Positions 29,755 through 38,911 are shown, counted from the first letter of the stretch. The stretch: 64,000 nucleotides of DNA from Comamonadaceae bacterium (GCA_947455465.1 CANGNS010000020.1:1-64000); one strand, 5' to 3'. The notes: generated by a model not told the origin, from the sequence alone. Made by a program: numbers and translations.

Positions 29755-30851
29755 GCATCCATTCCCCTTTGATGATCGATATTGCCGGCACGACGCTGAC
29801 GGCCAAAGACCGCCAGCGCCTGCGCCACCCCCTGGTTGGTGGCCTGACTTTGTTTGGCCGCAACTGGGAGAGCCGCGCCCAGCTCGGCGCCCTGTGCGCC
29901 AGCATCAAGCGCGTACGCCCCGACCTTCTGATCGCGGTAGACCATGAAGGCGGCCGCGTGCAGCGTTTCAAAACCGATGGCTTTGTCCACCTGCCGCCCA
30001 TGTGCACCTTGGGCGCGCTGTTCGAGGCGCCGCGCGGCGGCGCCCTGGCCGCCACCCGCGCGGCGCTGGCCTGCGGCTACGTCATGGGTGCCCAGCTGCG
30101 CGCCTGCGGCGTGGACATGAGCTTTGCCCCCGTGCTGGACCTGAACTATGGCAGCAGCAGCGTTATTGGCGAGCGGGCGTTTTCGCACGACCCACGCGTG
30201 GTCAGTTTGCTGGCCCAAAGCCTGATTCAGGGCATGGATCAAGCTGGCTTGGGGCACTGCGGCAAACACTTTCCTGGCCATGGCTACGCGCGGGCGGACT
30301 CCCATTTGGCCGTACCGCGCGACCGGCGCAGCCTGCGCGCCATCAGCGCGGCAGATACCCAGCCCTACGCCAGCTTGGACCTGGTGCTACGCGCCGTGAT
30401 GCCCGCCCATGTCGTCTACCCCAAAGTAGATGCCTTGCCCGCCGGTTTTTCCACGCGCTGGCTGCAAACCATCTTGCGCCAGCGCCTGGGCTTTGCAGGC
30501 GCGGTTTTCAGCGACGACTTGTCCATGGCCGGTGCCCGCCAGGTGCAGGGCCAGGAGATCAGCATCACGCAAGCGGCCCTGGCCGCTTTGGGCGCGGGCT
30601 GCGATATGGTTTTGCTGTGCAACCAATCCACCCTGGAAACGCCCCAGCATTCCCCCTTGGACGCGCTGCTGGCCGAGCTGACCCAGGCATTGGGCCCATG
30701 GCAGGCCGATCCGGCCAGCCACGGGCGCCGACTAGCGTTGTTGGGCCGCCGTGGTGCCCCCGGGTGGGACGATCTCCAAGACTTGCCCCATTTTGTAAAG
30801 GCCTGCGGGCTTGTTTCCGGGTTATCGCAGGGCCGGAACAGCGCGCATTAA
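29751..30851 (+). CDS. nagZ: Beta-N-acetylhexosaminidase (cytosolic peptidoglycan recycling)
   Basis: 366-aa GH3 enzyme. Removes GlcNAc from anhydromuropeptides in the cytosol. Motifs are [38 protein letters not shown] with the catalytic His loop, and [11 protein letters not shown] with the Asp nucleophile. No signal peptide is seen, consistent with cytosolic action. It is the last gene of the compact mucD-side cluster. Confidence 0.95.
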   Translation: MSIHSPLMIDIAGTTLTAKDRQRLRHPLVGGLTLFGRNWESRAQLGALCASIKRVRPDLLIAVDHEGGRVQRFKTDGFVHLPPMCTLGALFEAPRGGALAATRAALACGYVMGAQLRACGVDMSFAPVLDLNYGSSSVIGERAFSHDPRVVSLLAQSLIQGMDQAGLGHCGKHFPGHGYARADSHLAVPRDRRSLRAISAADTQPYASLDLVLRAVMPAHVVYPKVDALPAGFSTRWLQTILRQRLGFAGAVFSDDLSMAGARQVQGQEISITQAALAALGAGCDMVLLCNQSTLETPQHSPLDALLAELTQALGPWQADPASHGRRLALLGRRGAPGWDDLQDLPHFVKACGLVSGLSQGRNSAH

Positions 30852-30953
30852 TTGCGACGCAGGCTGCTTTTTCGCAGGGGCGTTGCGGGGCCGCGTGCTA
30901 GGATTCAGCGCTGGCGGCAACAGCCTCCAGATTTTGTAATTAGGATGAAAAAA

Positions 30954-31163
30954 ATGAAGTTAAAAACTCTGACCTTGGGCCTGGTTCTGGCATTTACGGG
31001 CGCTATCGCGGCAGCCCAAACTGAGCCTGCAGTGGCGCCGGCCAGCACGGAAACCGTGGTCAAACCGACCAAGCACGCCAAGAAGTCAGCTAAGAAGCAT
31101 GCCCACAAAGTCAGCGCCAAAAAGCACAAAGCGGGCAAACACAAAAAGCACACCGTTTCTTAA
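30954..31163 (+). CDS. Small secreted Lys/His-rich protein
   Basis: 69-aa protein with a clear signal peptide (MKLKTLTLGLVLAFTGAIAA, probable cleavage before Gln). The mature chain is dominated by Lys, His and Ala (KHAKKSAKKHAHK, KAGKHKKH) and is strongly basic. An AGGA site 8 nt before ATG 30954 favours this start over ATG 30945. The function is unknown; a periplasmic role in binding metal, nucleic acid or polyanions is possible on composition alone. Confidence 0.7.
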   Translation: MKLKTLTLGLVLAFTGAIAAAQTEPAVAPASTETVVKPTKHAKKSAKKHAHKVSAKKHKAGKHKKHTVS

Positions 31164-31192
31164 TTTGCATGAGGGCCCTTGGGGCCCAATTT

Positions 31193-31420
31193 TCAGGGCG
31201 AGCGATGCAAACGGGGATGAGACAGCGCGAGCACCTGGTCCGCAATAGCCTGCGCCAACACTTTGTCCGCACGGTGCTGCGGATGATTGAATACCCATTT
31301 TTGAAGCGCGTGCAGATCGCGCACCGTTGGCGCCACTTTGATTTGGGCCAAAGCACCACTGAGATTGCGCGCTTCTATCAAGGCGGCGACTTTGGGTGCC
31401 CAGGGGCTGGGACGTGCCAT
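31193..31420 (-). CDS. Small conserved-looking hypothetical protein
   Basis: 75 aa, minus strand between the Lys-rich protein and the patatin gene. The sequence (ARPSPWAPKVAALIEARNL, then GALAQIKVAPTVRDLHALQ) reads like a soluble helical domain, and its codon pattern is gene-like. I recognise no domain. It has no signal peptide and no operon partner. Alternative frames over this stretch look less protein-like. Confidence 0.55.
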   Translation of the reverse strand: MARPSPWAPKVAALIEARNLSGALAQIKVAPTVRDLHALQKWVFNHPQHRADKVLAQAIADQVLALSHPRLHRSP

Positions 31421-31482
31421 GGTGTATTTTTCTGGTTTCCTGCACAGATGCAGTTTTTCATTGTGACATAGGCGAACGAGAT

Positions 31483-32412
31483 ATGAAGCATGGGCTTGAT
31501 AGAGTAGGTAGCGCGCTGCTTGTGGCGGTGATGGCCGCGCTGGCAGGCTGTGCGAGCACGTCCTTACCCGTGGCGCCGGCCTATGAGGTGCCCGTCACCC
31601 CCACCAATGCGCAAGCGGCTGTGCTGCGCACCCCGCCGCGTATAGGCTTGGCCTTGGGTGGCGGCGCAGCCCGCGGATTTGCCCATGTCGGCGTTATCCA
31701 GGTTTTAGAGGAGGCCGGTATTCGGCCCAGTTTGGTTTCGGGCACCTCGGCGGGCAGCCTGGTTGCGGCGCTGTACGCCAGCGGCAAAACGGGCGCGCAA
31801 CTGCAAACCATCGCCGAGACCATGGAGGAGGCCACGATTGCCGACTGGACGCTGCAGGTGTTTACCCGTGGCGCTTTGCGCGGCGAGGCGCTGGCCAAGT
31901 ACGTTAATGCCCAAGTTGGGCAAAAACCCATTGAGGCCTTGCCCATGCCCTTGGGCATCGTGGCCACCGATCTCAATAGCGGCAATGACATCGTCTTCCA
32001 GCGCGGCGATACCGGCACGGCGGTGCGTGCCTCCAGCGCGGTGCCGGCGATCTTTCAGCCCGTCAAAATTGGCAACCACGAGTATGTGGACGGCGGTTTG
32101 GTCTCGCCCGTGCCCGTGCGCGCCGCCCGCAAAATGGGTGCTGAGCTGGTCATTGCGGTGGATATTTCCAGCCCGCCGGAGTCGGCCTCGGCTGCGGGAA
32201 CCATCGACATCCTGCTGCAAACCTTCACCATCATGGGTAAAAGCATCAATAGCCTGGAGCTGCAAAGCGCCGACTTGGTCGTGCGTCCGCAGCTGCAAGG
32301 CATTTCCAGCGCGGATTTTGGTGCCCGCAAGCGCTCCATCGAGGCGGGTCGCCAGGCCATGCTGGCCGCTTTGCCGCAATTGCGTGCCCTGATTGAGGGC
32401 AGAACCCGCTAG
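31483..32412 (+). CDS. Patatin-like phospholipase lipoprotein
   Basis: 309 aa. A lipoprotein signal ends in LAGCAS, so the Cys is probably lipidated. The patatin fold follows with the oxyanion loop GGGAARGFAHVG, nucleophile elbow GTSAGS and the catalytic DGG (YVDGGLVSPVPV). It is of the RssA/YchK-like length and is predicted to act on lipids at the periplasmic face of a membrane. ATG 31483 gives the signal peptide. Confidence 0.9.
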   Translation: MKHGLDRVGSALLVAVMAALAGCASTSLPVAPAYEVPVTPTNAQAAVLRTPPRIGLALGGGAARGFAHVGVIQVLEEAGIRPSLVSGTSAGSLVAALYASGKTGAQLQTIAETMEEATIADWTLQVFTRGALRGEALAKYVNAQVGQKPIEALPMPLGIVATDLNSGNDIVFQRGDTGTAVRASSAVPAIFQPVKIGNHEYVDGGLVSPVPVRAARKMGAELVIAVDISSPPESASAAGTIDILLQTFTIMGKSINSLELQSADLVVRPQLQGISSADFGARKRSIEAGRQAMLAALPQLRALIEGRTR

Positions 32413-32442
32413 CACCGACCAGCAACAGCCAGTCGTAGAGGG

Positions 32443-32475
32443 CAAAAAAAAGGCCCCGTTTTGCAACGAGGCCTT
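32443..32475 (-). terminator. Intrinsic terminator downstream of phasin gene
   Basis: On the minus strand an 11-bp stem (AAGGCCTCGTT with AACGGGGCCTT, one G-T pair) closed by a GCAA tetraloop is followed by eight T. It could end the phasin transcript or a separate small RNA. The 206-bp gap has no gene. Confidence 0.85.
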
Positions 32476-32546
32476 GAAGGGATCCCTGAACCAGAGGTTT
32501 CGAAAGGATCCGAGGAGACAATCGGCGCGGAAGTTTCCTTCCGCGT
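32444..32546 (-). ncRNA. Candidate three-hairpin small RNA
   Basis: Read on the minus strand, the stretch folds as a perfect 8-bp hairpin CGCGGAAG/CTTCCGCG with a GAAA loop, then a stem formed by two GGATCC copies with an inner GAACC/GGTTC pair, then the terminator hairpin with a GCAA loop and T-tract. A -10-like TACAGT lies at 32558-32553, which would start RNA exactly at the first hairpin. Alternatively this is the processed 3' UTR of the phasin mRNA. No known family recognised. Confidence 0.4.
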
Positions 32547-32618
32547 GAATCTACTGTATCAGGGTTTTCCCTTGGTGGTCAGCGGGGTGCGAAAAATAAT
32601 TTGCACGCCGCCTGCCCA

Positions 32619-33164
32619 TTAACGCTTTTTGCCGGAAGCAGCTTTGGTCGCGGTGCTTGCGCTAGCAGCAACAGCGTTGAAGTTGGCTTCAGCCACGTCG
32701 GTCGCTTGCTTCACAGCCTTTTGGATCGATTCCAGGGCGTTGTTGGCAGCGGACACAGCGCTTTTCATCACAGCCACAGTGGACTCGGAGCCGGCGGGCG
32801 CGTTTTTAGCAGCGCTGTCAACCAAAGAGGCGATTTTGTGCTGGGCATCGGCCGCTTGGGCTTCCACGGCTTTGGTGAACTCAGCACCGGTGCCGCTGGC
32901 GATGTCATACAGGTGACGGCTGTACGAAGCAGCTTTTTCAGCCAAGGGCTGCAGCAGGCCAGATTGCAGGGCCAGCAGCTCTTGGGCGTCTTTCACGCTC
33001 AGGGCGGTCTGGGTGTGGGCAGAGACTTCGCTCAAAGCGGCTTTGGAAGCGGCCAGGTTCAGTTCGACGATTTTCTCAACGCCTTCAAAGGCTTTGCTGG
33101 TCAAACCAAACAGGGTTTCCATGTTGGATTTGTGGGAAGCGACAACTTGTTCTACGGTCAACAT
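32619..33164 (-). CDS. phaP: Phasin (polyhydroxyalkanoate granule protein)
   Basis: 181-aa phasin that coats polyhydroxybutyrate granules. The N-terminal [20 protein letters not shown] and the long amphipathic helical body ([16 protein letters not shown]) are typical, with an Ala-rich, basic tail. An AGGAG site 7 nt before ATG 33164 selects this start over the ATG two codons upstream, whose spacing would be 1 nt. Its promoter carries paired operator-like repeats. It indicates a PHA storage pathway elsewhere in the genome. Confidence 0.93.
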   Translation of the reverse strand: MLTVEQVVASHKSNMETLFGLTSKAFEGVEKIVELNLAASKAALSEVSAHTQTALSVKDAQELLALQSGLLQPLAEKAASYSRHLYDIASGTGAEFTKAVEAQAADAQHKIASLVDSAAKNAPAGSESTVAVMKSAVSAANNALESIQKAVKQATDVAEANFNAVAASASTATKAASGKKR

Positions 33165-33234
33165 ATACATACTCCTAAGTTAAAAAATGAATTTGCCACG
33201 GGTCTACTGCGCTTTCATCCGGCCTTTCCGGTTA

Positions 33235-33308
33235 TGTTGCAGTGCAGCATGGTTTGAATTATAGGGACGGAAAGCGCGCTTGCAAGACATTTTTGTTGCA
33301 ATGCAGCA
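33235..33308 (-). promoter_or_regulatory. phaP promoter with two 15-bp operator-like repeats
   Basis: Minus-strand promoter: -35 TTGCAA (33285-33280), 16-nt spacer, perfect -10 TATAAT (33263-33258), predicted start near 33251. The 15-mer TGTTGCA(G/A)TGCAGCA occurs at 33235-33249 and 33294-33308, just past the start and upstream of the -35. It is nearly palindromic. This resembles the TGC-rich sites described for PhaR, the PHA-responsive repressor of phasin genes. Binding is inference. Confidence 0.65.
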
Positions 33309-33473
33309 AAAAATCCACAAATTTTTCCTTTCCGGGGAAAAAATGCCGTTGTTCCCTCTGAAAGTAGGCCGCGTCTACCCCCATTGAAGGTGGGGGCAGG
33401 GTCTCAAAATGGCAAAATCAGTCTCATTGCGGTGCTTTGACACCTGCCAACCGCGCTCACTGAGGCGCTTTTT

Positions 33474-33905
33474 ATGCCCAAACCACCTCCGGCGCTGCGA
33501 AGCGCATTCCGCGCCTGGCGCGCCATCGGCACCCGCTGGGCGGATAACGATGCCTATGGCCATGTCAACAACGTTGTCTACTACGCCTGGTTTGATACAG
33601 CCGTCAATGCCTATCTGATAGAGCAGGGCGCCCTGGACATCCAGGCAGGCGCTGTCATTGGTTTGGTGGTGGAGACGCAGTGCAATTATTTTTCGCCCCT
33701 GGCCTTTCCCCAAACCGTGGACCTGGGCTTGCGGGTCGAGCATGTGGGCCAGAGCAGCGTACGCTATGGTTTGGCCGTATTTGCCCAGGGCCAGGACAGT
33801 GCGGCGGCGCAAGGGCATTTCGTCCACGTCTATGTGGATGCCGCCACCCATAAGCCGACGCCTTTGCCGGCGCAGCTGCTGCAAGCCCTGGCGCCCTTGC
33901 GCTGA
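33474..33905 (+). CDS. Acyl-CoA thioesterase, YbgC/4HBT type
   Basis: 143-aa hotdog-fold thioesterase. The catalytic region [25 protein letters not shown] is the 4-hydroxybenzoyl-CoA thioesterase signature with the active Asp. It probably hydrolyses short or aromatic acyl-CoA esters in the cytosol; substrate is not deducible. It stands alone between the phaP promoter and the nitroreductase gene. Confidence 0.9.
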   Translation: MPKPPPALRSAFRAWRAIGTRWADNDAYGHVNNVVYYAWFDTAVNAYLIEQGALDIQAGAVIGLVVETQCNYFSPLAFPQTVDLGLRVEHVGQSSVRYGLAVFAQGQDSAAAQGHFVHVYVDAATHKPTPLPAQLLQALAPLR

Positions 33906-33949
33906 ACCTGGCCCGTGGTGCCGTTTTTTTTGAAATGATTGGAGTGTCT

Positions 33950-34657
33950 ATGTCTTTGCCCCCCGAAACCCAGGCGGTTGATGCCGCGATTGCCAGCCGT
34001 ATGTCGGTGCGAGCGTTTACCGCGCAGCCTGTGGCGCAGGCGGATATTGAAGCTATTTTGACCGTGGCCAGCCGCGCGCCATCGGGCACCAATTGCCAGC
34101 CCTGGCGCGTCTATGTGCTGCAGGGCGCCAGCCGCGATGCCTTGGTTGGCAAGGTCTGCGCTGCCCACGACGCCTTGCGCGCCGACCCCAGCCTGGCTGC
34201 CCAATACCGCGAGGAATACGACTACTACCCTGAAAATTGGGTCAGCCCCTATATCGACCGGCGCCGCGAGAATGGTTGGGGTCTGTATGGTCTGCTCGGC
34301 ATCGGCAAGGGCGACAAAGACCAGATGCATGCCCAGCACCAGCGCAATTACCGGTTTTTTGACGCGCCGGTGGGCCTGATGTTTACCGTCGACAAGGTCA
34401 TGGGGCGCGGCTCCTTGGTCGATTACGGTGCTTTTTTGCAAAACATCATGGTCGCCGCCCGGGGGCGGGGGCTGGACACCTGCGCGCAAGCGGCCTGGAA
34501 TGGTTTTGCCAGCATCATCCTGCCCCACATTGGGGCGGGCGAGGGCGAAATGCTGGTCTGCGGCATGTCGCTGGGCTATGCCGACCGCAACGCGCCGGTC
34601 AATGGCTTTCACACGCCCCGTGTGCCGGTAGCGCAATTTACCCGCTGGCTCGATTGA
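33950..34657 (+). CDS. Nitroreductase-family flavoenzyme
   Basis: 235 aa. FMN-binding N-terminal signature SRMSVRAFTAQPV and SRAPSGTNCQPWRVYVL, later GRGSLVDYGAFLQNIMVAARGRGLDTC, match the NfnB/nitroreductase fold, which reduces nitro compounds, quinones or enones with NAD(P)H. ATG 33950 with GGAG 5 nt upstream is preferred to ATG 33935. The substrate is unknown. Confidence 0.92.
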   Translation: MSLPPETQAVDAAIASRMSVRAFTAQPVAQADIEAILTVASRAPSGTNCQPWRVYVLQGASRDALVGKVCAAHDALRADPSLAAQYREEYDYYPENWVSPYIDRRRENGWGLYGLLGIGKGDKDQMHAQHQRNYRFFDAPVGLMFTVDKVMGRGSLVDYGAFLQNIMVAARGRGLDTCAQAAWNGFASIILPHIGAGEGEMLVCGMSLGYADRNAPVNGFHTPRVPVAQFTRWLD

Positions 34658-34672
34658 GCGCGGGCCAGGCGT

Positions 34673-35671
34673 ATGTCGCAATCTTCCAGCAAGCCCCGCA
34701 TCCTGGTGACGCGGGCGATATTTCCCAGTGTGATCGAGCGTCTGTCGGCCCATTTTGTCGTGGAGTCCAACCCCGAGGACAGGCTGTGGGACCGGCCCGA
34801 GCTGATCGCCCGCCTGGCCGACAAAGTAGGCGTTTTCACCACCGGCACGGAGCGTATTGACGCCGATTTACTGGCGCATTGCCCGCAGCTGCGCATATGC
34901 GCCAATATGACCGTGGGCTATAACAACTTTGACCTGCAGGCTATGACGGCCGCGGGCGTGCTGGGCACGAACGCGCCGGACGTCCTCACCGAGACCACCG
35001 CCGACTTTGGCTTTGCCCTGCTGCTGGCCACCGCGCGGCGCGTCACCGAGAGCGAGCATTTTTTGCGCGCCGGCCTGTGGACGCGCTGGAGCTATGACAT
35101 GTTCTCAGGCGCCGAGGTGCATGGCAGCACCCTGGGCATCATCGGTATGGGCCGTATAGGGCAGGCCATCGCCCGGCGTGCCGCCCTTGGCTTTGGCATG
35201 CGGGTGATTTATCACAACCGCAGCCGACTGGATTCGGCCACCGAGCAAACGCTGTCGGCCCGCTATGTCGATAAGGCCACTTTGCTGCAAAGCGCCGACC
35301 ACATCATGCTGGTTTTGCCCTACAGCGCCGAGGCGCACCACACCATCGGCGCGGCAGAGCTGGCGTGCATGAAGCCGACGGCTACGCTGATCAACCTGGC
35401 CCGGGGTGGCATCGTCGATGACGCTGCGCTGGCGCAGGCCTTACGCAATCGAACGATTGCTGCGGCCGGTCTGGACGTTTTTGAAGGCGAGCCGCGCGTG
35501 CACCCCGACCTGCTCTCGGTGCCCAATGTGGTGCTCACCCCGCATATTGCCAGCGCCACGGCGGGCACCCGCCAGGCCATGGCCGATGTGGCGGTGGACA
35601 ACTTGGTAGGTTTTTTGGTGCACGGCCAGGCGCGTACGCCTTTGAACCCACAGGTCTTGGCGGACCGCTAA
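34673..35671 (+). CDS. D-2-hydroxyacid dehydrogenase (glyoxylate/2-ketogluconate reductase type)
   Basis: 332-aa NAD(P)-dependent enzyme. The Rossmann motif GIIGMGRIGQAIARRA, catalytic Arg in NLARGGIVDD, Glu in DVFEGEPRVHPDL and His in LTPHIASAT are all present. NMTVGYNNFDLQA matches the GhrB/2-ketogluconate reductase branch. It likely reduces glyoxylate, hydroxypyruvate or 2-ketogluconate. It lies 15 bp after the nitroreductase gene and may be co-transcribed. Confidence 0.92.
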   Translation: MSQSSSKPRILVTRAIFPSVIERLSAHFVVESNPEDRLWDRPELIARLADKVGVFTTGTERIDADLLAHCPQLRICANMTVGYNNFDLQAMTAAGVLGTNAPDVLTETTADFGFALLLATARRVTESEHFLRAGLWTRWSYDMFSGAEVHGSTLGIIGMGRIGQAIARRAALGFGMRVIYHNRSRLDSATEQTLSARYVDKATLLQSADHIMLVLPYSAEAHHTIGAAELACMKPTATLINLARGGIVDDAALAQALRNRTIAAAGLDVFEGEPRVHPDLLSVPNVVLTPHIASATAGTRQAMADVAVDNLVGFLVHGQARTPLNPQVLADR

Positions 35672-35712
35672 GTATCACCGAAGCCTCCTTGTTAGCGCCT
35701 GACGGTGCGATA

Positions 35713-35738
35713 CTTCGGCCCGTAGCGGGCAACCGAAG
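35713..35738 (+). promoter_or_regulatory. Hairpin upstream of the pit operon
   Basis: CTTCGG/CCGAAG enclose CCCG/CGGG with a TAG loop. No T-run follows. Just upstream, GTATC...ACCG and CGGTGCGATAC form another imperfect repeat. It may be a terminator of the dehydrogenase transcript or a leader structure for the phosphate genes, 32 bp before their first ATG. Confidence 0.4.
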
Positions 35739-35769
35739 CCCCATTGCATAAAACGATTGGAGACTTCTT

Positions 35770-36417
35770 ATGCTGTTTGGCAAACTTCTACCCAAAGAAG
35801 GTAATTTCTTTGAATTGTTCAACCAGCATGCCGATTGGATCGTAGAGGCATCGCGCTCCTTTTCTAACCTGGTTGCCAATTACAGCGACGTGCAGCTGCG
35901 CGAAAAATACACCCAAGAAGTGGACAACGCCGAGCGCGCTGCCGACCGCGTCACCCATGAGGTCAACCGGCTGATCCACACCACCTTCATCACGCCGATT
36001 GACCGTGAGCAAATCCATACGCTGATTAACCTCATGGACGACGTGGCCGACTTGGTCCAGGATTCTGCCGAAACCATGTCTTTGTACGATGTGCGCGTCA
36101 TGACGGAGGAAATCACCCGCCTGACCGATTTGTCGGTCAAATGCTGCGAACGGGTACGCGAGGCGGTACGTCTGCTCGACTCCATCGCCGACCCCACCAC
36201 GGCCGAAGCAGCCCTCAAAACCTGCGAGGAAATTGACCGCCTCGAGTCCGACGCAGACCGCGTCATGCGCAGCGCCATGAGCAAACTTTTCCGCGAAGAG
36301 CCCGACGTGCGCGAGGTGATCAAGCTCAAGGCCATCTATGAACTCCTGGAGACCATTACCGACAAATGCGAGGATGTGGCTAACCAGATTGAGGGCATCG
36401 TCCTCGAGAATTCCTGA
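35770..36417 (+). CDS. DUF47 PhoU-like Pit accessory protein
   Basis: 215-aa helical protein of the DUF47 (TIGR00153) family, related to PhoU, which occurs with Pit transporters and is thought to modulate phosphate uptake. Motifs include ADRVTHEVNRLIHTTFITPIDREQIHTL, LMDDVADLVQDSAETM and DKCEDVANQIEGIVL. It lies 16 bp before pit in the same direction. Confidence 0.94.
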   Translation: MLFGKLLPKEGNFFELFNQHADWIVEASRSFSNLVANYSDVQLREKYTQEVDNAERAADRVTHEVNRLIHTTFITPIDREQIHTLINLMDDVADLVQDSAETMSLYDVRVMTEEITRLTDLSVKCCERVREAVRLLDSIADPTTAEAALKTCEEIDRLESDADRVMRSAMSKLFREEPDVREVIKLKAIYELLETITDKCEDVANQIEGIVLENS

Positions 36418-36433
36418 TCGCTGGGCTAGCCGT

Positions 36434-37441
36434 ATGCAAGTACAAGCAGCAGTCTGGGTGGTGGTGTTGCTGGTCGCCTTGGCGCTGGCTTTCGATTTCA
36501 TGAACGGTTTTCATGATGCCGCCAACGCCATCGCTACCATTGTCTCGACCGGGGTGCTCAAACCTGGGCAGGCAGTGGTTTTTGCTTCTTTTTTCAATTT
36601 TGTCGCGATTTTTGTGTTTCATATGAGTGTGGCCGCCACGGTGGGCAAAGGTATTGTGCAGCCGGGTGTTGTCGATACGCATGTGGTTTTTGGCGCTCTG
36701 ATTGGTGCGATTACTTGGAACGTGATTACCTGGTATTTCGGCATCCCGAGCAGCTCCTCGCATGCGCTGATCGGCGGCATTGTGGGTGCGGTGCTGGCCA
36801 AATCAGGCGGCGGGGCCTTGATCTCGGCTGGCATTATGAAAACGGTGGTATTTATTTTTCTCTCGCCGCTGCTGGGCTTCGTGCTGGGCTCTTTGATGAT
36901 GGTTCTGGTGGCCAATATCTTTCGACGTAGCCGCCCGCTCAAGGTAGACAAATGGTTCAGGCGTCTGCAACTCATCTCAGCCGGCGCATACAGCCTGGGC
37001 CACGGTGGTAACGATGCGCAAAAGACGATCGGCATTATCTGGATGCTGCTGGTTGCTACTGGCTATGTCGCCGCCAGCGACGCTGCGCCACCCATGTGGA
37101 CCGTTGCAGCCTGTTACTGCGCCATTGGATTGGGCACCTTGTTTGGCGGCTGGCGCATAGTGCGCACCATGGGCCAAAAACTGACCAAACTCAAGCCAGT
37201 CGGTGGCTTTTGCGCGGAAACCGGGGGTGCCATGACGCTATTTATTGCCACCGGCCTGGGCATTCCGGTCTCGACTACGCACACCATTACCGGCGCGATC
37301 GTGGGAGTCGGTTCAACGCAACGCGCCAGCGCGGTGCGCTGGGGCATGGCCGGACGCATCGTCTGGGCCTGGGTGTTGACCATTCCTGCCAGCGCGTTTG
37401 TGTCGGCCGTGGCCTATTGGATCAGCCTGCAATTGTTCTAA
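36434..37441 (+). CDS. pit: Low-affinity inorganic phosphate transporter Pit
   Basis: 335-aa inner-membrane transporter with about ten spans. The two inverted PD001131-type signatures are clear: FDFMNGFHDAANAIATIV near the N-terminus and GAYSLGHGGNDAQKTIGII in the second half. IPVSTTHTITGAIVGVG and IPSSSSHALIGGIVG are also typical. It imports metal-phosphate with protons. Start ATG 36434 removes a non-conserved upstream extension. Confidence 0.96.
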   Translation: MQVQAAVWVVVLLVALALAFDFMNGFHDAANAIATIVSTGVLKPGQAVVFASFFNFVAIFVFHMSVAATVGKGIVQPGVVDTHVVFGALIGAITWNVITWYFGIPSSSSHALIGGIVGAVLAKSGGGALISAGIMKTVVFIFLSPLLGFVLGSLMMVLVANIFRRSRPLKVDKWFRRLQLISAGAYSLGHGGNDAQKTIGIIWMLLVATGYVAASDAAPPMWTVAACYCAIGLGTLFGGWRIVRTMGQKLTKLKPVGGFCAETGGAMTLFIATGLGIPVSTTHTITGAIVGVGSTQRASAVRWGMAGRIVWAWVLTIPASAFVSAVAYWISLQLF

Positions 37442-37453
37442 GCCCGCGCGGGC
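37442..37453. repeat. 12-bp perfect palindrome between pit and rmuC
   Basis: GCCCGCGCGGGC begins directly at the pit stop and lies 21 bp before the rmuC start. It lacks a T-run, so it is at most a weak terminator or RNA-stabilising stem. Confidence 0.35.
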
Positions 37454-37474
37454 CGCATATTGGAAAGTTTTTCT

Positions 37475-38911
37475 GTGACTCTTGGTGCACTTTGGCCCGT
37501 CTGGCTCGCTTTGACCGTTCAGACAGTTTTGCTGCTTTTACTGCTGCTGCGCGGGCGTGGCGGGCCTGCGCCTGAGGACGTGCAGGCCGCTGCCCAAGTC
37601 CAGCAAGCCGTGCTTGCTGGCGTACAAGCCCAGGCCGAGCGTCTGGACCGTCTGGAGCGTGAACTGCGCCGCGAACTGGCCGAGGCCGCCCGCGCCAGCC
37701 GCCAGGAGGCCGCCCAGAGCATGGCCACGTTTCAGCAAACCCTCACGCAGCAAAGCGCCGAGGCCACGCGCACGCAAAACACCCAGATTGACACCTTTGG
37801 CCAGCAACTGGGCTTGTTGCAAAAAACGCTTGCTGACACGCTGATAGGCCAGCTCGGTGCCTTGGGTGAATCCAATGCCCGGCGCATTGCCGAATTGAGC
37901 GAGACCAGCGCGCGCAGCCTGGCCGAGGTGCGCAGCACCCTGGAGGCGCAGCTATTGCAACTGCAGTCCACCAACGCCACCAAGCTTGACGAAATGCGCG
38001 CCACGGTCGATGAAAAGCTGCAATCGACGCTGCAGGCGCGGCTTGGCGAGAGTTTCAAGCAAGTGGCTGACCGCTTGGAGCAGGTGCACAAAGGCCTAGG
38101 CGAGATGCAAACCCTGGCCCAAGGCGTGGGTGACTTGAAGCATTTGCTCAGCAACGTCAAGACGCGTGGCATTTTCGGCGAGGCGCAGCTGGCGTCCTTG
38201 CTCGAGCAGGTCTTTGTGCCCGACCAGTACGCCAGCCAGGTGGCCACCCGCCCGGGAAGCAAAAACGTGGTCGACTTCGCCATCAAGCTGCCCGGCAAGT
38301 CCGACGATGGTGCGCCGCTGTGGCTGCCTATCGACGCAAAGTTCCCCAACGAAGATTACGAGCGCTTGCTCGATGCGCAGGGACGCGCCCACTTGGCCGA
38401 CGCCGACGCGGCCGCCAAAGCGCTGGAGACGCGCATCCGCCTGGAGGCCAAGTCCATCAGCGAAAAATACGTGGAGCCGCCGTACACCACTGACTTTGCC
38501 ATCTTGTTTTTACCCACCGAGGGCCTGTACGCGGAGGTCTTGCGCCGCCCCGGGCTGATGGAGGCCTTGCAGCGCGATTACCGCGTGACCTTGGCCGGTC
38601 CGACCACCTTGCTCTCGATGCTCAGTTCGCTGCAAATGGGTTTTCGTACGCTGGCGCTGGAGAAACGCTCCAGCGAGGTGTGGCAGGTGCTGGGCGCCGT
38701 CAAAACCGAATTCGGCAAATTTGGCGACGTGCTGGCCAAGGTCAAGTCCCAGACCGAGACGGTGCTTAAAAGCCTGGACAGCGCCGAAGTACGCAGCCGT
38801 GCCATGGGCCGAGCCCTGAAAAAAGTGCAGGCCTTGCCCGAGGCGCAAAGCGCCGGCCTGATTGCGCTGGACAAAGACTTTGACAGCGACGCGGGGCCCG
38901 GGCTGCTGTGA
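37475..38911 (+). CDS. rmuC: DNA recombination protein RmuC
   Basis: 478 aa. One N-terminal membrane span (LWPVWLALTVQTVLLLLLLL), a long coiled-coil (about 40-220), then the RmuC nuclease-like core with GIFGEAQLASLLEQV, PIDAKFPNEDYERLL and TDFAILFLPTEGLYAEV. It is predicted to limit recombination at inverted repeats. GTG 37475 preceded by GGAAAG is preferred over the TTG at 37460. Its stop overlaps the next start by 4 bp. Confidence 0.93.
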   Translation: MTLGALWPVWLALTVQTVLLLLLLLRGRGGPAPEDVQAAAQVQQAVLAGVQAQAERLDRLERELRRELAEAARASRQEAAQSMATFQQTLTQQSAEATRTQNTQIDTFGQQLGLLQKTLADTLIGQLGALGESNARRIAELSETSARSLAEVRSTLEAQLLQLQSTNATKLDEMRATVDEKLQSTLQARLGESFKQVADRLEQVHKGLGEMQTLAQGVGDLKHLLSNVKTRGIFGEAQLASLLEQVFVPDQYASQVATRPGSKNVVDFAIKLPGKSDDGAPLWLPIDAKFPNEDYERLLDAQGRAHLADADAAAKALETRIRLEAKSISEKYVEPPYTTDFAILFLPTEGLYAEVLRRPGLMEALQRDYRVTLAGPTTLLSMLSSLQMGFRTLALEKRSSEVWQVLGAVKTEFGKFGDVLAKVKSQTETVLKSLDSAEVRSRAMGRALKKVQALPEAQSAGLIALDKDFDSDAGPGLL

